This document shows positions 47,846 through 57,594 of a stretch of 64,000 nt of DNA, piece after piece. Position numbers and translations under genes: made by a program. Origin of the DNA: Bin87 sp963666415 (GTDB taxonomy: Bacteria > Chloroflexota > Dehalococcoidia > Lucifugimonadales > UBA3495); assembly GCA_963666415.2 (NCBI GenBank), contig CAXXPD010000002.1, positions 248,001 to 312,000 of the forward strand. The letters run 5' to 3'. The notes beneath the pieces are model-generated. The model was not told the origin of the DNA. It searched no databases and saw nothing but the letters and a program-made list of their open reading frames with translations. How positions within the stretch are numbered: position 1 is the stretch's first letter; every line of letters begins with the position of its first letter.

Positions 47846-48228
47846 TCGGCGCGCGCCGCGCCGCGCCACTCGGCGCGCGCGCCGCACCGCCCAACTGGCC
47901 CTGGAACAGCGCCTGCTGGCCCTCTGCCGTACCTACCAGGATGACCCATCGGCCCCCCAACCAGGCTGTGCCGACGCATGGAGAACCACATCAAGGAACT
48001 CTTCCTCTTTGTGGCTGAACCGGAAGTCCCGCCGGACAACAACGCCGCCGAGCGCAGCCTGCGACCGGTGGTAATCAGCCGTAAAATCAGCGGTGGCACA
48101 CGCTCTGCAGCGGGCACTAACACCAAGATGACGCTGGCCTCAATCTTCGGCACCTGGCGCGCACAAGGCTTCAACCCCCTCACCGCCTGCCGACAACTGC
48201 TCACTTCCCCTCAGGCCTGAACAATTAC

Positions 48229-48611
48229 GTTTCGCCGACGTGTGTTCAACGTCATCGAGATTGCCACGTCGCTATGCTCCTCGCAACGACTTTGGGGGAC
48301 AATGGAAAGGCGCTGGACTGGTTGGGCCGCAGTTTGCCTTCCCTCTCCTGGGGGACGCGGAGCCGGGAGTGTGGGATGGGCCGTTGGTGTTAGGAGTTTC
48401 ACCCTCACCCCAGCCCTCTCCCATCGAGGGAGAGGGGGTGATTGGTAGCAGGGCCTTTCGGCTATTGGAACCCGGCGGTCGAAGGGGAGATCTGGCGACA
48501 GCGTTGGTCGATGCGGCTGCGGGATTGCCACGCTACGCTCGCAATAACACAGTGCGTACGCACGACGAGGTTGGCCTGCTTGTGCTTGGGGCAATAATTG
48601 CGTGGGGCCTG
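48229..48611. repeat. Intergenic region made of dispersed palindromic repeats
   Basis: Right arm of the REP-like hairpin (48252-48290), a CCCTCTCCC/GGGAGAGGG repeat preceded by TTCACCCTCACCCC (48398-48436), and a third ATTGCCACGCTACGCTCGCA arm (48521-48547). No gene. Confidence 0.65.
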
Positions 48612-49818
48612 CTAGTCGTCCTGGTTCTCGACCATACGCATCCCGCGTATCTCACGCCCCAACCCAATCACCATGCTGGATGTCGCCAGCAACGCGCCCG
48701 CGACGATGAAGACCCATCCCAGGCTCAGCTTTATCAGGGGGCCCGAAGCCGCTATCGAGATGGGCGACACGGCGACCGACGCAACCAGCAATAGGCTCAT
48801 CACTCGGCCCAACATCGCCTGCGGGGTGCGGCCCTGAAGCCACGAGATGATCAGAATCCCCACATAGCCGCCCATTACTCCAATTGTCAGCGTTATTGCC
48901 GCCGCCAGCCACGTCGCGGTAAGCAGGCCGAAAGGCACCATAAGGATGCCAGACAGGGTGAAGACTGCAACTAAAATTGGCCCCAGTCCACGCTTGGGCG
49001 GGGGGAGCGCTCCCGCGAGAACCGTGCCCAGCACCGAACCCCCAGCGTAGGCGGACGTAACTATCCCCAGCGCGAGCGCGCCTTCCGTCAGCCGCGTATG
49101 GGCCAACACGGGCATACCTACCGTCACCGGTCCCCGCATAAGAAGTTCCATCTGCACGATGAGCAGGAAAATTGTGAGCATCGCCCCGTCCACGCGCACA
49201 TACTGGATCCCCTCTCTAATGGATGAAAATAGGCTGGGCCCTTTCGTATCTTCGCCCGTCAGCCGGGGGCCGGAATCGTCCATTCGCATCAGTAGAAGCA
49301 TTAGCGAAGAGATCAATAGCGCCAAGGCCACCACCGTGAACGCCAGCCCTATCCCGGTGTTGTCCGTGCCATCCGCCGAGGACACCCCGTCGCTGAAGAA
49401 CGTTATGAGACCGCCGGCCAGCGCGGGGCCGATGAAACCGCCCAGCTGGGTTGTCGTACGCACTGCCGCATTGGATTGTCGGAGTAGTTGGGCCGGTACG
49501 ACGCGCGGTAGTATCGCCAATTGGGCGGGATAATAGAACGAGTCCGCGATCCCCTTGAGCAACGCGAACACGTAGATCAGCCACAGGTCTGCCAGCTCGG
49601 TCAGAACCAGGGCGGCCAGAGACGCGACAAGGGCAATACGTATGCTGTTGCTGGTCAGCATGATCACGCGAGGCGAATATCGGTCCGCCAGCGACCCGCC
49701 GATGAGGATGAAGAACATGGTAGGAATGTTGCCCACCGCCAGGACTATGCCTACGGCGACCGGATCGCCGGAGACCATCAACACCAGCCATGGGAAAGCT
49801 ATCAGGTCGAACTGGTCG

Positions 49819-51272
49819 CTCGACTTTGTACAAAAGCTAGATAAATTATAAGAACAGGGTAAGCTCGACCAAATCACCACAAGAGGTCGAGTATGCCTAC
49901 CCTGCCCGCAGTCATAGTAACCCTGCTGCTGCCCTTTGAGCACCTGTTTGACCCCAGGACCTGGCGCAAAGCCCAACTCCTGGCCATGGGAGCGATCCTG
50001 TCTCCCGGCAAGCGCACCGTGTCCTCCGCCCTCAACATCCTGGGGATTGGGCAGCACGGCGACTTCGCCATCTATCACCACGTGCTCAACCGTGCCCGAT
50101 GGTCGCCGCTGCAACTGAGCCGGGTGCTGTTGCTGCTGGTGGCCGGGCGCCTTGGTTCATCCACCGAGCCGTTGGTGTTCGGCATTGACGAGACGGTGGA
50201 ACGACGCTGGGGCCGGAAGATTGCGGCCAAGGGGCGGTATCGGGATCCGGTGCGGTCCAAGGACGACCAGGTGGTGATGACCCCCGGATTGCAATGGGTG
50301 AGCCTGATGTTGCTGACGCGTATCGGATGGGCGGGTCGATACTGGGCGCTACCGTTTTTGACCGCGCTGGTGGTGTCGGCCCGCTACGACCGGCGCAAAG
50401 GTCGCCGGCACAAGACGTTCACCGACTACGCCCAGCAGATGCTGGTCTGCCTGCGCCGGTGGCTGCCGGACCGGGACCTGGTGGTGGTGGCCGATGGCGG
50501 CTACGCCAAGCGCGAGTTCCTGCGGCATTGCCAGAGTATGTCGAAGCCCGTTGTCGTCGTCACCAAACTGCGCAAGGACGCATCCCGGTACCAGCCCGCG
50601 CCACCGCGGCGGCCCGGCCAGATCGGGCGGCCCCGGGTGGTCGGCGCGCGATTGCCCAGTCCCACGGCGGTGCTGGACGATCCCGCTACACAATGGATTC
50701 CCTACCGCGCCACCGGTTCCGACGGCAGTACCGCCAGGGTCGAGCTCGCTTCGGGCGTAGCGCTGTGGTACCACGGCGGGCCGCCGCGTCTTCCCATACG
50801 TTGGGTCGTCATCAGATACCTGGAGGAGCGCCGCGGGCCCTATGCTTTGCTATGCACCGACACCGAGGCGGAACCCCTGCGGATACTGCAGTGGTATCTG
50901 CTGCGCTGGCAGGTCGAGGTGACTTTTGAGGAGCTGCGGGCTCACCTGGGCGTGGAAACCCAGCGCCAGTGGTCGGAACGAGCCATCGCCCGAACCACCC
51001 CCGCGCTCTTTGGCCTGTTCAGCGTGGTGACGCTGGCAGCGGATATCCTGATCGAACAGCGTGGCGGCATGGCGCCGCGCACCGCGGCGTGGTATGACAA
51101 AACCAGCCCTTCCTTCGCCGACGCCATCGCCCTGGTCAGACGACACCTCTGGGTGCAGCAGGGAACTTTTATGCCGTCCGAGCGCGAGCACGAATCGATA
51201 AAAGTCCCGCGCCTCTTGTACCACAGGATGCTCGACACGCTAGCCTATGCCGCTTGATTGTACAAAGCCGAG
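49819..51272 (+). mobile_element. IS701-A copy 2, complete
   Basis: 1454 bp, same ends as copy 1. Flanks ACTGGTCG and TCTGGTCG form a 7-of-8 duplication. Inserted in the MFS gene. Confidence 0.9.
49893..51257 (+). CDS. IS701-family transposase (IS701-A copy 2)
   Basis: 454 residues, intact, differing from copy 1 at about half a dozen positions (for example RYWALPF versus RHWALPF, TFTDY versus TVTDY, QSMSKPV versus QNMSKPI). Same catalytic motifs. Two intact copies suggest current or recent activity. Confidence 0.92.
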   Translation: MPTLPAVIVTLLLPFEHLFDPRTWRKAQLLAMGAILSPGKRTVSSALNILGIGQHGDFAIYHHVLNRARWSPLQLSRVLLLLVAGRLGSSTEPLVFGIDETVERRWGRKIAAKGRYRDPVRSKDDQVVMTPGLQWVSLMLLTRIGWAGRYWALPFLTALVVSARYDRRKGRRHKTFTDYAQQMLVCLRRWLPDRDLVVVADGGYAKREFLRHCQSMSKPVVVVTKLRKDASRYQPAPPRRPGQIGRPRVVGARLPSPTAVLDDPATQWIPYRATGSDGSTARVELASGVALWYHGGPPRLPIRWVVIRYLEERRGPYALLCTDTEAEPLRILQWYLLRWQVEVTFEELRAHLGVETQRQWSERAIARTTPALFGLFSVVTLAADILIEQRGGMAPRTAAWYDKTSPSFADAIALVRRHLWVQQGTFMPSEREHESIKVPRLLYHRMLDTLAYAA

Positions 51273-51375
51273 TCTGGTCGCCGATGGCAGATAATCCACC
51301 GGCTCCCCACAGCAAACCGAAGTTCCGTGTCCTGATCAGTTTCCAGAAAGACGGGTTGGCAGATTGTTCACTCAT

Positions 51376-51725
51376 TTCCGGCAATCACCAGGCTGAAACG
51401 GCGCGTTGGGCGTAGAGTTTTATTATCTGCAAAACTGGGGGCATTGTATTCAACCACCGTCGTTCTTATTGCTTCGGTTGGCTCGGAATGACGATTGCCG
51501 TGCAAGAGTCCTGGGGGAGGGGATTGGGAGGAGGATTTCACCCTCACCCCAACCCTCTCCCATCAAGGGAGAGGGGGCTGGATACCGGCCTACGCCGGAA
51601 TGACGGGTCGAGATGCGATTGCCCTGCTACTGACGGCTCTCCTATTGACGACCCTCCACGCGCGCACCTACAATCGGGATAACGCACGAAATCATGCTAG
51701 AGTTCCGGCTCAATAGGAGGACAAA
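51376..51725. repeat. Intergenic region with dispersed palindromic repeats
   Basis: A CCCTCTCCC/GGGAGAGGG hairpin preceded by TTCACCCTCACCCC (51537-51576) repeats the one at 48398. Next to it GGCCTACGCCGGAATGACGG (about 51587-51606) is a further widespread repeat. AATAGGAGGACAAA before 51726 is the ribosome site of the next gene. Confidence 0.6.
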
Positions 51726-52697
51726 ATGGCTGAATTATTAGGGCTGGGATGTTCCCACGGCCCAATCATTCTGACCCCGCCTGAGGTGTGGTCCAAGGGC
51801 AGAGAGCGGATATTTGCCCGCGTACCGGGCTACGAACCGCCCGCCCAACTGCTGGAAGAGCTGGGGCCGGATAACGGACTGAGCCAGGACGTCAGCGACC
51901 AGCAGAAGGTCGTCGAGTCGTTCAACATCCTCCGCGACCGCCTTCATGAATGGGAGCCGGATGTCCTGATGGTGATCGGCGACGACCAGGCGGAGAACTT
52001 CCTGCAGGACAACCTGCCTCCCTTCTGCCTGTACACCGGGGCCGAAGTCGACGGGTATCCTTTTCAGCGTCCCGCGGCCCGGACCAACCTGTGGGACGCC
52101 GCCCCGGAGACGAAGTTCTCCTTCCAGTGCCCCAAAGAGTTTTCCAAGGACCTGCGTAACCACCTGATCCGTGACGGGTTCGACATGGCCTCTTCCAGCG
52201 CTCTCAAAGGTTGGGACTGGGGCCTGGCCCACGCCATCATCAACCCGTTGGTGTTTCTGGACCCCGAAGGCAGATTCCCGCTGCTGCCCCTGTTCGTCAA
52301 CTGCTACGGCGAAGAGGCCGGACCCGATTACCCACCGCGGCCCACGCCCAAACGATGCTACGAACTGGGGCGCGGCATCCGAAGGTTCCTGGACACCCGG
52401 GACGAACGGGTCGCCGTGGTAGCGTCTTCCAGCTGGTCACACAGTTTCCTGGCCCACAAGTTCCAGTGCCGTTCGATAGACATCGAGACCGATCGACGCA
52501 ATCTGGAACTGGTGCGGGCAGGTCAGGGGAGCAAGCTGGCGGAACTCACTCCGGAGGAGATACAGGAATCGGGAGACCACGAAATCCTGAACTGGATCAT
52601 CGCTTTGGGGATACTTGGCGACGTCCCCGCGGAAATTGTCGACGTGCGTGAATCCCACACCCAACTGGCGTACCGCGTCGCGGCGATCTGGAACTGA
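51726..52697 (+). CDS. LigB-family extradiol dioxygenase-like protein
   Basis: 323 residues of the class III extradiol dioxygenase B-subunit fold. Putative Fe(II) ligands His in GLGCSHGPII and a later His in SSSWSHSFLAHKF; VMVIGDDQAENF carries the usual Gly-Asp-Asp-Gln/His strand. The C-terminal SGDHEILNWI is also typical. Expected to cleave catecholic rings or act on a related diol; substrate not known. AGGAGG precedes the ATG. Confidence 0.88.
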   Translation: MAELLGLGCSHGPIILTPPEVWSKGRERIFARVPGYEPPAQLLEELGPDNGLSQDVSDQQKVVESFNILRDRLHEWEPDVLMVIGDDQAENFLQDNLPPFCLYTGAEVDGYPFQRPAARTNLWDAAPETKFSFQCPKEFSKDLRNHLIRDGFDMASSSALKGWDWGLAHAIINPLVFLDPEGRFPLLPLFVNCYGEEAGPDYPPRPTPKRCYELGRGIRRFLDTRDERVAVVASSSWSHSFLAHKFQCRSIDIETDRRNLELVRAGQGSKLAELTPEEIQESGDHEILNWIIALGILGDVPAEIVDVRESHTQLAYRVAAIWN

Positions 52698-52800
52698 CCG
52701 CTTTCACTACAGCACTCCATAGCCCGCAGTCTGCCGCATCGGATTACCTCTCCGGTGCGGCAACTAACGAAGACTAAACCGCAGGAGAAAGTATCAGTTC

Positions 52801-53064
52801 ATGGTCACATCACTGGAGCCGCGAACCCAGACCGGGCAGGGCACCGGCCACAGGAGTTGTGACGGCTGCCCCCGTTGCGAAAGCGCCGACAGCCCGATGT
52901 GCAACATCCCGCATCCAAAGTTCGCCAACCGGCACCCAGTGTGCAAAGTTTGCGGCCATTGCGTGCTGCGCGGCCAACACCAGGACGACGCGTCGGACCT
53001 GAACGACCACCCGGGGTTCAGCACCGGTGGGCCTGGGTCCGCAGGAAAGCCCAGCCTCAATTGA
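52801..53064 (+). CDS. Small Cys-rich protein
   Basis: 87 residues with CDGCPRC, a single Cys and then CKVCGHC: seven Cys, in pairs that could bind zinc or an Fe-S cluster. AGGAGA lies about 13 nt upstream of the ATG. Family unknown. A long opposing frame has no such motif. Confidence 0.4.
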   Translation: MVTSLEPRTQTGQGTGHRSCDGCPRCESADSPMCNIPHPKFANRHPVCKVCGHCVLRGQHQDDASDLNDHPGFSTGGPGSAGKPSLN

Positions 53065-53528
53065 ACCGGATGATGCTCAACCGGATTGGCTCTCGAATTT
53101 CTGCGGCTGCCTCCAGATGAGCATCCAACGCACACAACCCGTTACCAGCATCATCGTCAGTTCCTGTGACTCCGGTTGCCATCCAGACCCACGGCCATAT
53201 TCCAGCCCCGCCACTTCATCACGTTCAGCCTCCCGATCCGATGCGATACCCCGCCCTCGGCGGCGGCCAGGGGTAACGTCCCGTCGATAGGTGTCATAGA
53301 CGTCATCCTCGTCGATCACGTTCAGGCTGCGGCCTGCAGGACGTCATCGACTGGTGTGCAGCAACGCCATCGGGTCCAATTGGAGGCGGTGTTCACACAG
53401 CTGTTCTTTCGGCTCGACGCTGACCGTTTCACAATTGAACAGGCGGTAGCAGGGCGTGGCGGGTGGACTATACCGCTGCACGACCACGGCCCCGCCCCAG
53501 GTCTTGTATTTCAGAGGAGAAAAGGACA

Positions 53529-54639
53529 ATGCCGGAAGTTTATCGAGCCGACCACGTTGGAAGCCTGCTGCGTCCTGCCGACATACACCGGGCCCGAGCC
53601 GCCTTTCGGCAAGGTACGCTTGAACAGCATCAGCTGGGTCATCGAGGACGCGGCTATCCTGCATGCCCTGGAGCGCCAGCAGGCCGCCGGGGTCGACATC
53701 TATACCGACGGCGAGTTCCGCCGCACCGGATTTCAGAACGACCTGATCGAAGCGGTGGAAGGGCACGTCGAGACTGACGACCCGGTGGTGGTGCGGGTCT
53801 GGCAGGGCCCGGGCGGAGCGCCTACGGAGCAGGGCACCCGGCAGGTGGTGGGGGCCAGGCTGCGCCAACTGCGTCGGTTGACCCAGTACCAGGCACAATT
53901 CATGCAATCGTACGCCCCGGGCCCGGTCAAGATAACCGTGCCGAGCCCCAGCCAGTATCCGGCCATCAGCTACCAGACGGGCCTGACCGACCGATACTAC
54001 CCCACCCGCTCGGACCTGCTGTGGGACATCGCCGAGATCATCAAAGCGGAGATTGCGGCGTTGCTGGATTCCGGTGTGCAATACGTCCAGATTGACGCGC
54101 CGCGCTACAGCTACTACGTGGACGCTCGATGGCGGGAGCATCTGCGGGGGTTGGGCGAAGACCCTGACGAGATGTTCGCTGAAGCGGTGGCGGCAGACAC
54201 CTATTGTCTGGAGGGGGCTCAGCGCCCCGGCGCCACGCTGGCTTTGCACATCTGTCGCGGGAACAACCAGAGCCAGTGGTACGCCGAAGGCGGATACGAG
54301 ACCATCGCCGAAAAGTTGTTCGGTTCATTGCCGGTCGACCGCTTCCTGTTGGAATACGACACGGAGCGGGCCGGCACATTCGAGCCCCTGCGGTTCATCC
54401 CCGCCGACAAGATGGTGGTGCTCGGCCTCATCAGCAGCAAGGACCCTACGCTGGAATCGCGGGATTACCTGCTGGCACGTATCGAGGAAGCCAGCGCGTT
54501 CGTCCCGCTGGAGCGGCTGGCGTTGAGCCCGCAGTGCGGCTTCGCCTCCACCGCCGCCGGCAATCTGCTCACGGAAGACGAACAATGGCGGAAACTGGAA
54601 CTGGTATCGGAAATCAGTCGCGAGGTATGGGGAGGGTAA
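53529..54639 (+). pseudogene. MetE-like cobalamin-independent methyltransferase, one frameshift
   Basis: Corresponds to the C-terminal catalytic half of MetE, as in the short stand-alone family: MPEVYRADHVGSLLRPADI at the start, IYTDGEFRR, QIDAPRYSYYV. The zinc ligands are visible in LHICRGNN (His, Cys), LLEYDTERAG (Glu) and LSPQCGFAST (Cys). The first about 35 codons are in another frame; the switch is near 53633. AGGAGAAAAGGACA precedes the ATG. Members transfer methyl groups to thiols, not always homocysteine. Next gene (LLM) starts 9 bp on. Confidence 0.82.
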
Positions 54640-54648
54640 GCAGGGAGT

Positions 54649-55692
54649 ATGGATTTCGGATTATTCATCGAATTTACGGCACCGGAAGGGACGTCGGACC
54701 AGGAAACCTTTGCCCGCGGCTTCCAGCTGCTGGACGAAGCGGAAAGCATGGGGGTGGACTCCATCTGGCTGGCGGAGTACCACTTTTCGCCGTTCAGCGT
54801 GCTGTCGGCGCCCATCACGGTAGCCACGGCGGTGGCGTCCCGAACCGAGCGGGCCCGAATAGGATTTGGCGTGCTGCTGTTGCCCCTCAGCAACCCGGTG
54901 CGGGTGGCCGAAGAAGTTGCCACGCTGGACCACATCAGCCAGGGCAGGATCGATTTCGGCATCGGCCGGGGCACGTTTCCAGACCACCACGACGCTTTTA
55001 ACTCGCCCTATCCGGAGAGCCGGGGGCGGTTCGAGGAGTACCTGGAGATCATCCTGCAAGCGTGGACGAAAGAGAAGGTTTCGTTTGAGGGCGAACATTA
55101 CCAGTGCAACGAACTGAACATCAAGCCGAAACCCTTGCAGAGTCCCCATCCGCCGATCCGGGTAGGGATCACGTCGGCGGAGACCTTCCCCATCGTGGGC
55201 CGGATGGGGTATCCAATATTCATCAACCCCTCCCGGGTGTTCGCCCTCTCCGAACTGGCGTCCAATATCGACAGCTACCGGTCGGCGTGGAAGGATGCCG
55301 GCCACGAGGGCAACGGCAACGTGGGTCTGCGAATACCGGTCTACGTTGCAGAGACCGCCCAGCAGGCTTACGACGAGCCGCGAGAGAGTACCGTTGCCTC
55401 GATGCAGGGGCTCAGCACTCGGGTCGCCGGCAGCGCTGACCGTCAGGGCACGACCGGCAACTGGCGGGCGGAGGCGGATCGGATCGGCGGCATGACTTAC
55501 GACGATTGGCTCCGGGACAAGGTGGTGTACGGCACGCCCGATGCCGTTACCGACCGCCTGCACCAGCTCATCGAAGAGCTGCACCTGTCTCAAATAGTGT
55601 ACGAAATCAACTTCGGGCGACAAATCCCGCTGGAGTTGCAGCTGAACTGCCTCCGGTTATTTAACGAGAAGGTCCAACCGAATTTTGTGTAA
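54649..55692 (+). CDS. LLM-class flavin-dependent oxidoreductase
   Basis: 347 residues, luciferase-like: MDFGLFIEFTAPEG, SIWLAEYHFSPFSVLSAP, IGFGVLLLPLSNPVRVAEE, QGRIDFGIGRGTFPDHH. FMN-type alkanal/sulfonate monooxygenase subfamily. Second gene of the MetE-like / LLM / ThDP run. Intact. Confidence 0.9.
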   Translation: MDFGLFIEFTAPEGTSDQETFARGFQLLDEAESMGVDSIWLAEYHFSPFSVLSAPITVATAVASRTERARIGFGVLLLPLSNPVRVAEEVATLDHISQGRIDFGIGRGTFPDHHDAFNSPYPESRGRFEEYLEIILQAWTKEKVSFEGEHYQCNELNIKPKPLQSPHPPIRVGITSAETFPIVGRMGYPIFINPSRVFALSELASNIDSYRSAWKDAGHEGNGNVGLRIPVYVAETAQQAYDEPRESTVASMQGLSTRVAGSADRQGTTGNWRAEADRIGGMTYDDWLRDKVVYGTPDAVTDRLHQLIEELHLSQIVYEINFGRQIPLELQLNCLRLFNEKVQPNFV

Positions 55693-55776
55693 TGGCTCAT
55701 CCGGCCACGTCAGACCCGGAGCGCGGGTTGACGCGGGGGTTGAAATGACAGGGCACTCAAGCGCCCGGGAGGAAAT

Positions 55777-57483
55777 ATGACGACACATGCCAGCGTGGAC
55801 AGCGTGGCGGAGGCGTACCTTGAGCTGCTGGCCGCCCGGGGTATCGAGTACTTCTTCGGCAACGGCGGCACCGACTTTGCACCCATTATCGAAGCGTACG
55901 CCAAACGGATGGATCAGGAACAGCCCGTGCCGCGGCCGATTCCAGTGCCCCACGAAGTTACCGCCGTGAGCATGGCCCACGGGTATACGATGGTCACCGG
56001 GAGACCGCAGGTGGTGATGGTGCATACAGTACCCGGCACGGCCAACGCGATCGGTGGAGTGGTCAACGCCGCCCGGTGCAACATTCCAATGCTGTTCTCC
56101 GCCGGGCGCACGCCCATCGCCGAAGGAGATGCGGACGGTTCCCGAGACGGCAGCATCCACTGGGCTCAGGAGTCCTATGACCAGGCGTCCATGGTGCGCG
56201 AGTGGGTGAAGTGGGACTACGAACTGCGCCACGGCGCCGACGTGGAAGGGGTCGTGGACCGAGCGCTGGCCATCGCCCAATCTGAGCCGGCGGGGCCGGT
56301 GTATTTCACCCTGCCCCGGGAGGTGCTGGCGGAACGGCTACACGGCATCACCTATCAGGACGCTTCCCGCCAGCAGCATGCCACCGACCGGCTGCCGTCC
56401 CGAGACTCCATGGACGAGGCGGTTCGCATGCTGGCGGGCGCGCGAAATCCGGTGTTGGTCACGCGGGGCGCCGGCAAAGATCCCCGCGCCGTTGACCACC
56501 TGGTGGAGTTGGCCCGGATGCTGGGGATGCCGGTGTTCGACGCGGGTGCGCTCTACGCCAACTTCCCCATGGATGATCCGCTGTACGGAGGGGGGAGGTG
56601 GGCCCGGCGCTGCCTGACGCTGACGTTGTGGTCGTGGTGGAGGCCGACGTGCCCTGGATACCGAAGCGCGCCGGCGGAATGCCCGACGCGCGCGTCATCG
56701 CCATCGGGGAGGACGCCCTGTTTTCCACGTACCCGGTGCGCGGTTTCCCGGTGGACGTGAACCTGTCCAGCAGTCCCAGGTTGATCCTGCAGTCGCTGGT
56801 GGCGGGCGTCGCGGAGGCCGGCGTGGATCGGGACGCGGTGGAGAGTCGCACCAGGGCGTGGGCCGACCGCAGCGCTCGCCGAAGAGAGGCATTAAGAGAC
56901 CAGGCTCAGGCCACTCAATCCCAAACGCCCATCAGCAAGGCTTGGTTCACCCGGCAGCTATCGGAGGCGCTGGACGCAGACACCATCGTGATAAACGAGC
57001 TGGGAATCGACCCGGCGCAGCTGACGATTCGGCATCCGGGTGGTTATTTTGGAACCACCCCCCTCGGGGGCGTTGGGTTGGAGCGTGGGCGCATCGCTGG
57101 GGGCCAAGCTAGCCGATGCTTCGAAGACGGTCATCTGCTGCGTGGGCGACGGTTCCTACATCTTCGGCTCCGGCACGGCCGGCCACATCGTGTCGGCGGC
57201 ACAGGACCTGCCGGTACTGACCATCGTCTGGAACAACGGTATCTGGAACGCGGTGCAGAACGCCACCAAGGTCAACTACGCCGATGGCTACGCGGTGCGA
57301 AACAACAACTTTGCCGTCACCACGCTGTCCCAAACCTTCCAGTACGAGTTGATCTGCCAGGCTGCCGGCGGGTACAGCGAGCGGGTCGAACACGCGGCAG
57401 AAGTGCCGGCAGCGCTGGAGCGGGCATTGCGGGCGGTGCGCGACGAGAAGCGGCAGGCATTGCTGAACGTGATTGGGCAGTAA
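55777..57483 (+). pseudogene. ThDP-dependent enzyme (acetolactate synthase-like), two frameshifts
   Basis: About 568 residues if repaired. Cofactor-activating Glu in VPHEVTAVSMAHGY, central domain DADVVVVVEADVPWIPKRAG, and the ThDP motif CVGDGSYIFGSG with VWNNGIWN. Frame changes near 56597 (after YGGG) and near 57060 (after FGTTP). Relatives include benzoylformate decarboxylase and sulfo- or oxalyl-type enzymes; the substrate cannot be told. Confidence 0.82.
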
Positions 57484-57535
57484 CGCAGCGGTCAGCGTCG
57501 GGCCGCACATCTGACCGGCTGCACATCTTAACAGT

Positions 57536-57571
57536 AAGGCCCTGGCGCGGAACGTTCCGCGCCAGGGCCTT
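57536..57571. terminator. Bidirectional terminator, perfect 36-bp palindrome
   Basis: AAGGCCCTGGCGCGGAAC followed directly by its exact reverse complement. Lies between the converging ThDP (+) and DUF1501 (-) genes, about 52 bp after one stop and 24 bp after the other. Flanked by only short T/A runs. Confidence 0.75.
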
Positions 57572-57594
57572 ATCGTGTTGCGGGAGCCTGGAGA

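Larger units (their letters stand above)
45449..48220 (+). pseudogene. tnpC: IS66 transposase split by IS256
   Basis: 45449-46481 encodes the N-terminal about 340 residues (MDAEIDLSTADRDVLIAII start as in IS66-2, zinc motif CPDCG/CPQCQRCC, HADETGWREDG, SDFYAAYHHYDG). 47882-48220 encodes the C-terminal part (RTAQLALEQRLLALC, then NNAAERSLRPVVISR). Right before the break is a 15-bp unit repeated three times; after it a GC-only stretch not present in the sibling genes. Confidence 0.88.
45360..48228 (+). mobile_element. IS66-3 element interrupted by IS256
   Basis: Ends GTAACAGTTCAGACTTGG and GTAATTGTTCAGGCCTG, exact 8-bp duplication GTTTCGCC (45352-45359, 48229-48236). Inserted in the loop of a REP-like hairpin. 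Its transposase gene is split by the IS256 at 46482-47845. Confidence 0.9.
48612..51375 (-). pseudogene. MFS transporter interrupted by IS701-A
   Basis: 51273-51375 encodes the N terminus (MSEQSANPSFWKLIRTRNFG, then LLWGAGGLSAIGDQ) and 48612-49818 the rest (FDLIAFPWLVLMVSGDPVAV onward), joined in frame at GDQ/FDL when IS701-A is removed. About 435 residues, 12 predicted membrane helices, with the loop motif GGSLADRYSPRVIML typical of drug/macrolide-efflux-like MFS members. Substrate unknown. Start ATG 51375. Confidence 0.85.

Noticed and set aside
53176..53528. Long N-terminal extension of the MetE-like protein
   Set aside because: The extension is open by chance in the downstream frame; the real start MPEVYRADHVG is in another frame with a good ribosome site, so a frameshift explains it.
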